A stretch of DNA of 64,000 nucleotides from Ectopseudomonas composti. GTDB lineage: Bacteria; Pseudomonadota; Gammaproteobacteria; Pseudomonadales; Pseudomonadaceae. A program made the position numbers and the translations under genes. This document shows, piece by piece, positions 7,445-19,978 of the stretch (positions within the stretch are counted from its first letter, which is position 1; each line of letters begins with the position of its first letter). The stretch covers positions 1 through 64,000 of the forward strand of contig NZ_FOWP01000019.1 in assembly GCF_900115475.1 (NCBI RefSeq), given 5' to 3'. Under the pieces are notes generated by a model, which saw nothing but the letters and a program-made list of their open reading frames with translations, did no database searches and was not told where the DNA came from.

Positions 7445-7978
7445 ATGTCTCGCGTTGCTAAGAACCCCGTTGTGCTGCCTGCCGGTGTCGAGATCAAACT
7501 CGCTGGTCAGCAGCTCTCGGTTAAGGGTGCCAAGGGCGCTCTGGAACTGAACGTTCACTCGTCCGTGGAAGTGATCCAGGAAGGTAGCGAACTGCGTTTC
7601 GCTGCTCGTAATGGCGATCAGCAGAACCGTGCTATGGCCGGTACTACTCGCGCCCTGGTGAACAACATGGTCATCGGTGTCAGCCAAGGCTTCGAGCGTA
7701 AGCTGCAGCTGGTCGGCGTGGGCTACAAAGCTCAAGCCAAAGGCCAGGTGCTGAACCTCGCACTGGGCTTCTCCCACCCGATCGACTACGAACTGCCGGA
7801 AGGCGTCGTGGCCGAAACCCCGAACCAGACCGAAATCCTGATCAAGGGTATCGACAAGCAACTGGTGGGTCAGGTGGCTGCGGAAATCCGTGACTTCCGT
7901 CGTCCTGAGCCCTACAAGGGCAAAGGCGTTCGTTACGCGGATGAAGTTGTCCGTCGTAAAGAAGCCAAGAAGAAGTAA
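7445..7978 (+). CDS. rplF: 50S ribosomal protein L6
   Basis: L6, 177 aa, made of two similar domains, placed near the factor-binding site. The conserved C-terminal signature region RRPEPYKGKGVRYADEVVRR is visible. A GGGGGG Shine-Dalgarno lies before the ATG; 12 bp separate it from rpsH. Confidence 0.98.
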   Translation: MSRVAKNPVVLPAGVEIKLAGQQLSVKGAKGALELNVHSSVEVIQEGSELRFAARNGDQQNRAMAGTTRALVNNMVIGVSQGFERKLQLVGVGYKAQAKGQVLNLALGFSHPIDYELPEGVVAETPNQTEILIKGIDKQLVGQVAAEIRDFRRPEPYKGKGVRYADEVVRRKEAKKK

Positions 7979-7989
7979 GGGGCTGAAAA

Positions 7990-8340
7990 ATGACCGACAA
8001 AAAAGTTACTCGTCTGCGTCGCGCTCGCAAAGCACGCCTGAAAATGCACGAGCTCGAAGCCGTGCGTCTCTGCGTCTATCGCTCTTCGCAGCACATCTAT
8101 GCCCAGGTCATCTCGGCCGACGGCAGCAAGGTTCTGGCCAGCGCCTCTACCTTGGACAAAGCACTGCGTGATGGCGCCACCGGCAACATCGACGCGGCCA
8201 AGAAAGTTGGTGAGCTGGTTGCTGAGCGTGCGAAAGCCGCTGGTGTGACTCAGGTTGCATTCGACCGTTCTGGCTTCAAGTACCACGGCCGCGTCAAGGC
8301 GCTGGCTGATGCTGCTCGTGAAGGCGGGCTGGAGTTCTAA
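7990..8340 (+). CDS. rplR: 50S ribosomal protein L18
   Basis: L18, 116 aa, binds 5S rRNA with L5. Seen: the basic N-terminus (KKVTRLRRARKARLKMHE), RLCVYRSSQHIYAQVI and the end of the fold FDRSGFKYHGRVKALADAAR. Normal length. Only 3 bp separate it from rpsE. Confidence 0.98.
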   Translation: MTDKKVTRLRRARKARLKMHELEAVRLCVYRSSQHIYAQVISADGSKVLASASTLDKALRDGATGNIDAAKKVGELVAERAKAAGVTQVAFDRSGFKYHGRVKALADAAREGGLEF

Positions 8341-8343
8341 GTT

Positions 8344-8844
8344 ATGGCAAATAACGACCAAAAGCGCGACGAAGGCTATATCGAGAAGCTGGTTCAGGTT
8401 AACCGCGTTGCCAAGACCGTAAAGGGTGGCCGTATCTTCACCTTCACCGCGCTGACCGTGGTAGGTGATGGCAAGGGTCGCGTCGGCTTCGGCCGTGGCA
8501 AGTCCCGCGAAGTGCCTGCTGCTATCCAGAAAGCGATGGAAGCTGCTCGTCGCAACATGATCCAGGTGGACCTGAACGGCACCACTCTGCAGTACCCGGT
8601 GAAATCCGCTCATGGCGCCTCCAAGGTGTACATGCAGCCGGCCTCCGAGGGTACCGGTATCATCGCCGGCGGCGCCATGCGTGCTGTTCTGGAAGTGGCT
8701 GGTGTGCAGAACGTTCTGGCCAAGTGCTACGGCTCGACCAACCCGGTGAACGTGGTTCATGCCACCTTCAAGGGTCTGAAGACCATGCAGTCTCCAGGTT
8801 CCGTTGCGGCCAAGCGTGGCAAGAGCGTCGAGGAGATTCTCTAA
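8344..8844 (+). CDS. rpsE: 30S ribosomal protein S5
   Basis: S5, 166 aa, at the mRNA channel, linked to fidelity and spectinomycin sensitivity. The conserved VNRVAKTVKGGRIFTFTAL block is the spectinomycin-loop region, and VVGDGKGRVGFGRGKSREVP follows. The residues look like the susceptible form, though this is only inspection. Confidence 0.98.
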   Translation: MANNDQKRDEGYIEKLVQVNRVAKTVKGGRIFTFTALTVVGDGKGRVGFGRGKSREVPAAIQKAMEAARRNMIQVDLNGTTLQYPVKSAHGASKVYMQPASEGTGIIAGGAMRAVLEVAGVQNVLAKCYGSTNPVNVVHATFKGLKTMQSPGSVAAKRGKSVEEIL

Positions 8845-8846
8845 CC

Positions 8847-9026
8847 ATGGCTAATACCGTCAAAGTGACTCTGATCAAGAGCACCAATGGCCGTCTGGCC
8901 AATCACAAAGCTTGCGTCAAGGGCCTTGGCCTGCGTCGCATCGGTCACACCGTAGAGGTTCTGGATACTCCGGAAAACCGCGGCATGATCAACAAGGCTT
9001 ACTACCTGCTGAAGGTGGAGGGTTAA
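8847..9026 (+). CDS. rpmD: 50S ribosomal protein L30
   Basis: L30, 59 aa, short protein of the 50S. It begins ANTVKVTLIKSTNGRLANHK after Met and has the GLGLRRIGHTVEVLDTP core. The start ATG is 2 bp after the rpsE stop. It is an exact small ORF; a longer frame opening at 8724 overlaps rpsE and is not the gene. Confidence 0.97.
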   Translation: MANTVKVTLIKSTNGRLANHKACVKGLGLRRIGHTVEVLDTPENRGMINKAYYLLKVEG

Positions 9027-9028
9027 TC

Positions 9029-9460
9029 ATGCAACTGAACGATCTGCGTTCCGCGCCGGGTGCCCGTCGCGAGAAGCACCGTCCGGGCCGTGGCATCGGT
9101 AGCGGTCTGGGTAAGACTGGTGGCCGTGGCCACAAAGGTCAGACCTCCCGCTCCGGTGGCTCCATCGCTCCGGGCTTCGAGGGTGGTCAGCAGCCGCTGC
9201 ACCGCCGTCTGCCGAAGTTCGGCTTCGTTTCCCTGAAGGCTATGGATCGCGCTGAAGTGCGTACCTCCGAGCTGAACAAGGTAGACGGTGTTGTAACTCT
9301 GCAGGCTCTGAAGGATGCCAATCTGGTTGGCCATCACGTACAGCGTGTGAAAGTCATGCTGTCCGGTGAGGTTACCCGTGCGGTCACCCTTAAAGGTATC
9401 GCCGCCACCAAAGGTGCGCGTGCGGCTATCGAAGCAGCTGGCGGTAAGTTCGAGGACTAA
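9029..9460 (+). CDS. rplO: 50S ribosomal protein L15
   Basis: L15, 143 aa, an assembly protein with a long glycine/arginine-rich N-terminal tail (RPGRGIGSGLGKTGGRGHKG and neighbours, residues about 15-60) that threads through 23S rRNA. The ATG at 9029 is 2 bp after rpmD. The stop TAA is immediately followed by the secY ATG. Confidence 0.97.
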   Translation: MQLNDLRSAPGARREKHRPGRGIGSGLGKTGGRGHKGQTSRSGGSIAPGFEGGQQPLHRRLPKFGFVSLKAMDRAEVRTSELNKVDGVVTLQALKDANLVGHHVQRVKVMLSGEVTRAVTLKGIAATKGARAAIEAAGGKFED

Positions 9461-10789
9461 ATGGCTAAGCAAGGTGCTCTCTCAGCGCTGGCAGGTGGCG
9501 GGTTGTCCGAACTCTGGGCTCGTCTGCGTTTCCTGTTCCTGGCGATCATCGTCTACCGGATAGGTGCGCACATCCCGGTTCCTGGCATCAACCCAGACCG
9601 ACTGGCGGATCTGTTCCGGCAGAATGAGGGGACCATTCTTAGCTTGTTCAACATGTTTTCCGGCGGTGCGCTGGAGCGGATGAGCATCTTTGCACTGGGG
9701 ATCATGCCGTACATTTCGGCATCGATCATCATGCAACTGATGACCGCCGTCAGCCCGCAGCTGGAGCAGTTGAAGAAGGAAGGTGAAGCTGGCCGTCGCA
9801 AGATCAGCCAGTACACCCGCTACGGCACTCTCGTCCTGGCGTTCGTTCAGGCCATCGGCATGTCCGTTGGTCTGGCTAGCCAGGGCGTTGCGTTCTCGGT
9901 CGATTTCGGCTTCCACTTCGTAGCGATCACCACTTTTGTGGCGGGCGCGATGTTCATGATGTGGCTGGGCGAGCAGATCACCGAGCGCGGTGTCGGCAAC
10001 GGTATCTCGATGCTTATTTTTGCGGGCATCGTGGCCGGTCTGCCGTCGGCGATCGGGCAGTCTTTCGAGTCTGCTCGTCAGGGTGATATCAACATCTTCG
10101 CTCTGATCGCCATCGGCCTGCTGGCAGTAGCGATCATCGGTTTTGTGGTGTTCATTGAGCGTGGTCAACGTCGCATTGCGGTGCACTACGCCAAGCGTCA
10201 GCAGGGCCGCAAGGTCTTCGCTGCGCAGACCAGCCACCTGCCGTTGAAGGTGAACATGGCGGGCGTAATCCCGGCCATTTTCGCCAGCAGCCTTCTGCTG
10301 TTCCCGGCCTCGCTGGGTGCCTGGTTTGGTCAGTCCGAAGGTTTGGGCTGGCTGCAGGACATTTCGCAGGCTATCGCTCCTGGTCAGCCGTTGAACATTC
10401 TGCTGTTTAGTGCAGGGATCATTTTCTTCTGCTTCTTCTACACAGCGCTGATGTTCAACCCGAAAGACGTAGCGGAAAACCTGAAGAAGTCCGGTGCCTT
10501 TATTCCGGGTATCCGTCCGGGCGAGCAATCGGCGCGCTATATCGATGGCGTTCTGACCCGCTTGACCATGTTCGGTGCTCTGTACATGACGGCCGTGTGC
10601 CTGTTGCCCCAGTTCCTGGTGGTTGCAGCCAACGTTCCGTTCTACCTTGGCGGGACCTCGTTGCTGATCGTGGTCGTGGTTGTGATGGACTTCATGTCCC
10701 AAGTGCAATCGCACCTCGTGTCTCACCAGTACGATTCCCTGATGAAGAAAGCCAACCTGAAGGGCTATGGCAGCGGCATGCTCCGCTGA
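9461..10789 (+). CDS. secY: Protein translocase subunit SecY
   Basis: Main channel subunit of the SecYEG translocon, 442 aa, with ten predicted membrane helices. Family signatures seen: the [20 protein letters not shown] region, [18 protein letters not shown] (cytosolic loop and TM5 area) and GSGMLR close to the C-terminus. The gene starts directly after the rplO stop. Its location at the end of the spc operon is universal in this group. Confidence 0.98.
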
Positions 10790-10817
10790 TCCACCCGTAA
10801 GGTTCGAGGAGTTGGTA

Positions 10818-10934
10818 ATGAAAGTTCGTGCATCGGTGAAAAAGCTGTGCCGTAACTGCAAAATTATCCGTCGCGAAGGTGTCGTGCGGGTGATCTGCAG
10901 CGCAGAGCCGCGTCACAAGCAGCGCCAAGGCTGA
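10818..10934 (+). CDS. rpmJ: 50S ribosomal protein L36 (zinc-binding type)
   Basis: L36, 38 aa, beginning [18 protein letters not shown] after Met. Cys11, Cys14, Cys27 and His33 are all present, so this is the zinc-ribbon (C-plus) form. GAGGAGTTGGTA provides the Shine-Dalgarno. A zinc-free paralogue under Zur control is common in pseudomonads but none lies in this window. Confidence 0.96.
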
Positions 10935-10955
10935 GTGTGAACCACGCGTGATAAG

Positions 10956-10985
10956 CCCGGCAGCTAGTGCGCTGCCGGGTTGATT
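10956..10985 (+). terminator. Hairpin after rpmJ
   Basis: A 9-bp stem CCCGGCAGC (10956-10964) / GCTGCCGGG (10971-10979) with a TAGTGC loop, then TTGATTATTTG. The T-tract is broken, so it may be a partial terminator or part of the alpha-operon leader. Confidence 0.55.
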
Positions 10986-11067
10986 ATTTGTTATTACAGC
11001 GTTAATATCTCGCGCCCTATTTCTTGGCTTCCGGGGCGTAGGTAGCTGTCAATTGGAGTTCCACTGA

Positions 11068-11424
11068 ATGGCCCGTATTGCAGGCGTTAACATTCCGGAT
11101 AACAAGCACACTGTTATCTCGCTGACCTACATCTTTGGTGTTGGTCGCACCACTGCACAGAAAATCTGTGCCGCTACCGGTGTAAACCCGGCTGCGAAAA
11201 TCAAGGATCTGACTGACGAGCAGATCGAACAGCTGCGTGGCGAAGTGGCCAAGGTGAATACCGAAGGCGACCTGCGTCGTGAAGTGAATATGAAGATCAA
11301 GCGCTTGATGGATCTGGGTTGCTACCGTGGCCTGCGTCATCGTAAAGGTCTGCCGGTTCGCGGTCAGCGCACCAAGACCAACGCTCGCACCCGTAAGGGC
11401 CCGCGTAAGCCGATCCGCAAGTAA
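11068..11424 (+). CDS. rpsM: 30S ribosomal protein S13
   Basis: S13, 118 aa, in the 30S head contacting P-site tRNA through its basic tail (KTNARTRKGPRKPIRK). Also seen: ARIAGVNIPDNKHTVISLTY and the YRGLRHRKGLPVRGQRT block. First gene of the alpha operon, 133 bp after rpmJ. Confidence 0.98.
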   Translation: MARIAGVNIPDNKHTVISLTYIFGVGRTTAQKICAATGVNPAAKIKDLTDEQIEQLRGEVAKVNTEGDLRREVNMKIKRLMDLGCYRGLRHRKGLPVRGQRTKTNARTRKGPRKPIRK

Positions 11425-11454
11425 TCGCATTCGCGAATCGACAGGAATTTAGTC

Positions 11455-11844
11455 ATGGCAAAACCTGCTGCTCGTACTCGTAAAAAAGTCAAAAAGACGG
11501 TGGTTGATGGCATCGCCCACATCCACGCGTCTTTCAACAACACTATTGTGACCATTACCGACCGTCAGGGTAACGCCCTGTCCTGGGCTACCTCCGGTGG
11601 TTCGGGTTTCCGCGGCTCGCGTAAGTCGACTCCGTTCGCTGCCCAGATCGCCGCCGAGCGCGCTGGTCAGGCTGCACTGGAATACGGTCTGAAGAACCTT
11701 GACGTCAACGTCAAAGGTCCAGGCCCAGGTCGCGAATCCGCCGTGCGTGCTCTGAACGCCTGCGGCTACAAAATCGCCAGCATCACCGACGTGACGCCAA
11801 TCCCGCACAACGGGTGCCGTCCGCCGAAGAAGCGTCGCGTGTAA
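11455..11844 (+). CDS. rpsK: 30S ribosomal protein S11
   Basis: S11, 129 aa, in the platform of the 30S near the E site. Seen: GIAHIHASFNNTIVTITDRQ and the C-terminal ITDVTPIPHNGCRPPKKRRV. 30 bp after rpsM with a CAGGA Shine-Dalgarno. Confidence 0.98.
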   Translation: MAKPAARTRKKVKKTVVDGIAHIHASFNNTIVTITDRQGNALSWATSGGSGFRGSRKSTPFAAQIAAERAGQAALEYGLKNLDVNVKGPGPGRESAVRALNACGYKIASITDVTPIPHNGCRPPKKRRV

Positions 11845-11861
11845 TCAGGAGACAGTGAGAA

Positions 11862-12482
11862 ATGGCTCGTTACATTGGTCCCAAGTGCAAACTGTCTCGT
11901 CGTGAAGGCACCGATCTCTTTCTGAAGAGTGGTGTTCGCGCGCTTGAATCTAAGTGCAACATCGAAGCAGCCCCGGGTATCCACGGCCAACGCCGTGGCC
12001 GTCAGTCCGACTACGGCACCCAGCTGCGTGAGAAGCAAAAAGTTCGTCGTATCTACGGCGTACTGGAGCGTCAATTCAGCGGTTACTACAAGCAAGCTGC
12101 CAGCCAGAAAGGCGCCACCGGCGAAAATCTGCTGCAACTGCTGGAGTGCCGTCTGGACAACGTGGTTTACCGTATGGGTTTTGGCGCTACTCGTGCCGAG
12201 TCCCGTCAGCTGGTTTCGCACAAAGCGATCAGCGTCAACGGTCAGACCGTAAACGTACCGTCCTACCAAGTTAAGGCTGGCGACGTCGTTGCTATTCGCG
12301 AGAAATCGCGCAATCAGCTGCGCATCGTTCAGGCTCTCGAGCTCTGCGCCCAACGTGGCCGTGTTGAGTGGGTAGAAGTAGACGCCGAGAAGAAGTCTGG
12401 TGTGTTCAAGAACGTACCGGCTCGTGGCGATCTGTCCGCTGACATCAACGAGAGCCTGATTGTCGAGCTCTACTCCAAGTAA
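11862..12482 (+). CDS. rpsD: 30S ribosomal protein S4
   Basis: S4, 206 aa, a 16S rRNA assembly initiator that also regulates the alpha operon in E. coli. Seen: ARYIGPKCKLSRREGTDL and the S4 RNA-binding domain (RLDNVVYRMGFGATRAESRQ then LVSHKAISVNGQ). The N-terminal region lacks a complete zinc CxxC set, as usual for this group. Confidence 0.98.
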   Translation: MARYIGPKCKLSRREGTDLFLKSGVRALESKCNIEAAPGIHGQRRGRQSDYGTQLREKQKVRRIYGVLERQFSGYYKQAASQKGATGENLLQLLECRLDNVVYRMGFGATRAESRQLVSHKAISVNGQTVNVPSYQVKAGDVVAIREKSRNQLRIVQALELCAQRGRVEWVEVDAEKKSGVFKNVPARGDLSADINESLIVELYSK

Positions 12483-12504
12483 GGGCTAGAAAATAGGTGC
12501 ATCC

Positions 12505-13506
12505 ATGCAGATTTCGGTAAATGAGTTCCTGACCCCCCGTCACATTGATGTGCAGGAGGTCAGTTCGACCCGCGCCAAGATCACCCTCGAGCCTCTCGAG
12601 CGTGGCTTTGGCCATACCCTGGGCAACGCGCTGCGTCGCATCCTGTTGTCCTCCATGCCTGGCTGTGCAGTAGTCGAGGCCGAGATCGATGGCGTACTCC
12701 ATGAGTACTCCGCGATCGAAGGTGTGCAGGAAGATGTAATCGAGATCCTGCTCAACCTGAAAGGTCTGGCTATCAAGCTGCACGGCCGTGACGAAGTGAC
12801 CCTGACTCTGGCTAAAAAGGGCCCGGGCGTAGTTACCGCTGCCGATATTCAGCTGGATCACGATGTCGAAATCGTCAATGGCGACCACGTAATCGCCAAC
12901 CTGGCCGCCAATGGTGCGCTGAACATGAAGCTCACCGTAGCTCGTGGTCGCGGCTATGAGCCGGCTGACGCGCGTCAGAGCGACGAAGATGAAAGCCGCA
13001 GCATTGGTCGCTTGCAGCTGGATGCTTCGTTCAGCCCTGTGCGTCGGGTTGCTTACGTGGTGGAAAACGCCCGTGTCGAGCAGCGTACCAACCTGGACAA
13101 ACTGGTTATCGACCTGGAAACCAACGGTACCCTGGATCCTGAAGAGGCCATCCGTCGTGCCGCGACCATCCTGCAACAGCAGTTGGCCGCGTTCGTCGAC
13201 CTCAAAGGTGACAGTGAGCCGGTGGTGGTCGAGCAGGAAGACGAGATCGATCCGATCCTGCTGCGTCCTGTCGATGACCTGGAACTGACCGTACGTTCGG
13301 CCAACTGCCTCAAGGCAGAGAACATCTACTACATCGGTGACCTGATTCAGCGCACCGAAGTAGAGCTGCTCAAAACCCCGAACCTGGGCAAGAAATCCCT
13401 GACCGAAATCAAGGATGTTCTGGCTTCTCGCGGTCTGTCCCTCGGTATGCGCCTCGACAACTGGCCGCCGGCAAGTCTGAAGAAAGACGATAAGGCTACT
13501 GCCTGA
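12505..13506 (+). CDS. rpoA: RNA polymerase alpha subunit
   Basis: Alpha subunit, 333 aa. The N-terminal domain (about 1-235) dimerises and assembles beta and beta-prime; GHTLGNALRRILLSSMPG is its signature. A linker follows, then the C-terminal domain (about 250-325) that binds UP elements and activators, including LELTVRSANCLKAENIYYIG with the DNA-contact Arg. A typical alpha-operon position between rpsD and rplQ. Confidence 0.98.
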   Translation: MQISVNEFLTPRHIDVQEVSSTRAKITLEPLERGFGHTLGNALRRILLSSMPGCAVVEAEIDGVLHEYSAIEGVQEDVIEILLNLKGLAIKLHGRDEVTLTLAKKGPGVVTAADIQLDHDVEIVNGDHVIANLAANGALNMKLTVARGRGYEPADARQSDEDESRSIGRLQLDASFSPVRRVAYVVENARVEQRTNLDKLVIDLETNGTLDPEEAIRRAATILQQQLAAFVDLKGDSEPVVVEQEDEIDPILLRPVDDLELTVRSANCLKAENIYYIGDLIQRTEVELLKTPNLGKKSLTEIKDVLASRGLSLGMRLDNWPPASLKKDDKATA

Positions 13507-13549
13507 TCGTCATCATCACCGAACGAACAAGTTTGGTAAGGAATGAACC

Positions 13550-13936
13550 ATGCGTCATCGTAAAAGTGGCCGTCACCTCAGCCGCACCAGCGCTCACCGC
13601 AAGGCCATGTTCCAGAACATGGCGGTCTCGCTGTTCGAGCACGAGCTGATCAAAACTACCCTGCCGAAAGCCAAGGAACTGCGTCGCGTTGCCGAGCCGC
13701 TGATCACCCTGGCCAAAGAAGACAGCGTTGCCAACCGTCGTCTGGCCTTCGACCGTACTCGTTCGAAAGCCATCGTTGGCAAACTGTTCAACGATCTGGG
13801 CAAGCGCTACGCCACCCGTAACGGCGGCTACCTGCGTATTCTCAAGTGCGGCTTCCGCGCTGGTGACAATGCTCCGATGGCTTACGTTGAGCTGGTCGAC
13901 CGTCCGGTCGGCGGCTCGGTAGAAGCTGCCGAGTAA
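13550..13936 (+). CDS. rplQ: 50S ribosomal protein L17
   Basis: L17, 128 aa, at the tunnel-exit side of the 50S. Begins [20 protein letters not shown] after Met and has the conserved [20 protein letters not shown]. Last gene of the alpha operon; a terminator follows 18 bp later. Confidence 0.98.
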
Positions 13937-13954
13937 GTTGCTGGTTGTACAAAG

Positions 13955-13979
13955 AACCGGGCCTAGTGCCCGGTTTTTT
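13955..13979 (+). terminator. Terminator of the alpha operon
   Basis: AACCGGGC (13955-13962) pairs with GCCCGGTT (13968-13975) across a CTAGT loop and continues into a run of six T. Confidence 0.93.
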
Positions 13980-14184
13980 GTTGCCTGAATTTTCTGTTAT
14001 GGATGCTCAGGTGTAGACGTTTTATGGCGCGGTCCAGGCGGGGCTGGGGCAGCCGCTCATGAAAGAAAATAACTATCGAGCCGTTACGCTTCATGAATTG
14101 GTTCGCCTGCCAAAGCGGGTCTAGGCTTGTCCCATTGTTGGTCGCACTCGCTGGGACCGACCCGATGAGGAGAAGGAGAGAACC

Positions 14185-16335
<2,151 letters not shown>

Positions 16336-16371
16336 GCCTGACTCGCGCACCTTTGGTGCGTCGCTACGCCG

Positions 16372-16404
16372 CAACGCCTCCCTTGTGGAGGCGTTGTGCT
16401 TTTG
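16372..16404 (+). terminator. Terminator after katG
   Basis: CAACGCCTCC (16372-16381) and GGAGGCGTTG (16387-16396) form a 10-bp stem with a CTTGT loop, followed by TGCTTTTGCTT. It separates katG from the ferritin gene. Confidence 0.8.
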
Positions 16405-16471
16405 CTTGACCGAATCTGGCGTGAGGCGGAGCATTGCACTCTGCTCACGAATGCAACAAGGATTGCCCGGC

Positions 16472-16936
16472 ATGAAAGGCCATACCGAAGTCATCGACTA
16501 TCTCAAGCATCTGCTCAAGGGCGAGCTGGCTGCGCGCGACCAGTATTTCATCCATTCGCGGCTGTATGAGGACTGGGGCTTCAGCAAGCTCTATGAGCGC
16601 ATCAACCACGAGATGGAAGAGGAAACTCAGCACGCCGATGCCTTGCTCAAGCGCATCATCTTCCTCGAGGGCGTGCCGGACATGGCGCCCAATGCCTTCA
16701 CGTACGGCCAGACCGTGCCGCAGGCACTGAAACTCGATCTGGACCTGGAGTACGAAGTGCGTGCCGCCCTGAGCAAGGGCATCGAATTGTGCGAGAAGCA
16801 CCAGGATTACCTGAGCCGCGACATCCTCCTGGCGCAGCTCAAGGACACCGAGGAAGACCACGCCTACTGGTTGGAGATTCAGTTGCAACTGATCGACAAG
16901 CTGGGGTTGGAGAAGTACCTGCAAAGTCAGATGTGA
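16472..16936 (+). CDS. bfr: Bacterioferritin-family ferritin (FtnA/BfrA type)
   Basis: Iron-storage protein of the 24-mer bacterioferritin family, 154 aa. The ferroxidase-centre residues are present: Glu18, Glu51, His54, Glu93, Glu127, His130. The heme-ligand Met52 of true bacterioferritins is replaced by Thr (EEETQHAD; the nearest Met is 48), so heme binding between subunits is doubtful. This resembles the P. aeruginosa protein first named BfrA and later FtnA, also next to a catalase gene. An open frame continues upstream to 16385, but the conserved start KGHTEVIDYL and the AAGGATT Shine-Dalgarno support 16472. Function: limit Fenton chemistry together with KatG. Confidence 0.95.
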   Translation: MKGHTEVIDYLKHLLKGELAARDQYFIHSRLYEDWGFSKLYERINHEMEEETQHADALLKRIIFLEGVPDMAPNAFTYGQTVPQALKLDLDLEYEVRAALSKGIELCEKHQDYLSRDILLAQLKDTEEDHAYWLEIQLQLIDKLGLEKYLQSQM

Positions 16937-16941
16937 CGTTT

Positions 16942-16960
16942 GGTGCGCATGGCGCACCCT
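16942..16960. repeat. Dispersed palindrome, GGTGCGC...GCGCACC family
   Basis: GGTGCGCATGGCGCACCCT is one copy of a short palindromic repeat also seen at 30758, 30794, 34937, 34999, 57584 and 57619. It lies between bfr and the shared terminator. Confidence 0.6.
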
Positions 16961-16975
16961 AAAGTCGTCCATCAT

Positions 16976-17005
16976 GAAAAAGCCCCGCATTAGCGGGGCT
17001 CTTTC
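16976..17005. terminator. Bidirectional terminator between bfr and uvrA
   Basis: AGCCCCGC (16981-16988) pairs with GCGGGGCT (16993-17000) over an ATTA loop; the A-rich left flank and T-rich right flank let it work for both converging genes. Confidence 0.88.
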
Positions 17006-17008
17006 ATT

Positions 17009-19843
<2,835 letters not shown>

Positions 19844-19978
19844 TTACAACGGGCCTCGCTGGGCGGGCGGAAAACGGTCGAGTATAGGGCTTGCGGCTAC
19901 CCTGCGGCAAAGTGTGCGCCTGTGCCGAAGCGGTTGCTGCTGCTAGAATCGCCGGCTGATTTCCTCAGGGTTTATTCG

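Noticed and set aside
9482..10861. 459-codon reverse frame across secY
   Set aside because: Mirror of secY codon usage; His/Gln/Arg-rich, no motif.
13937..14184. OxyR site upstream of katG
   Set aside because: Only scattered ATA/TAT elements; no ATAG-N7-CTAT series could be laid out. A TTGGTT-18-TAGGCT promoter guess is too weak to list.
16337..16371. A further copy of the GGTGCGC palindrome just after katG
   Set aside because: GCGCACCTTTGGTGCGTC is similar but too diverged and short to assign to the family.
19844..19978. LexA (SOS) box in the uvrA/MFS intergenic gap
   Set aside because: CTGT occurs once (in GCCTGTGCC) but no ACAG stands 8 bases away, so no convincing site.
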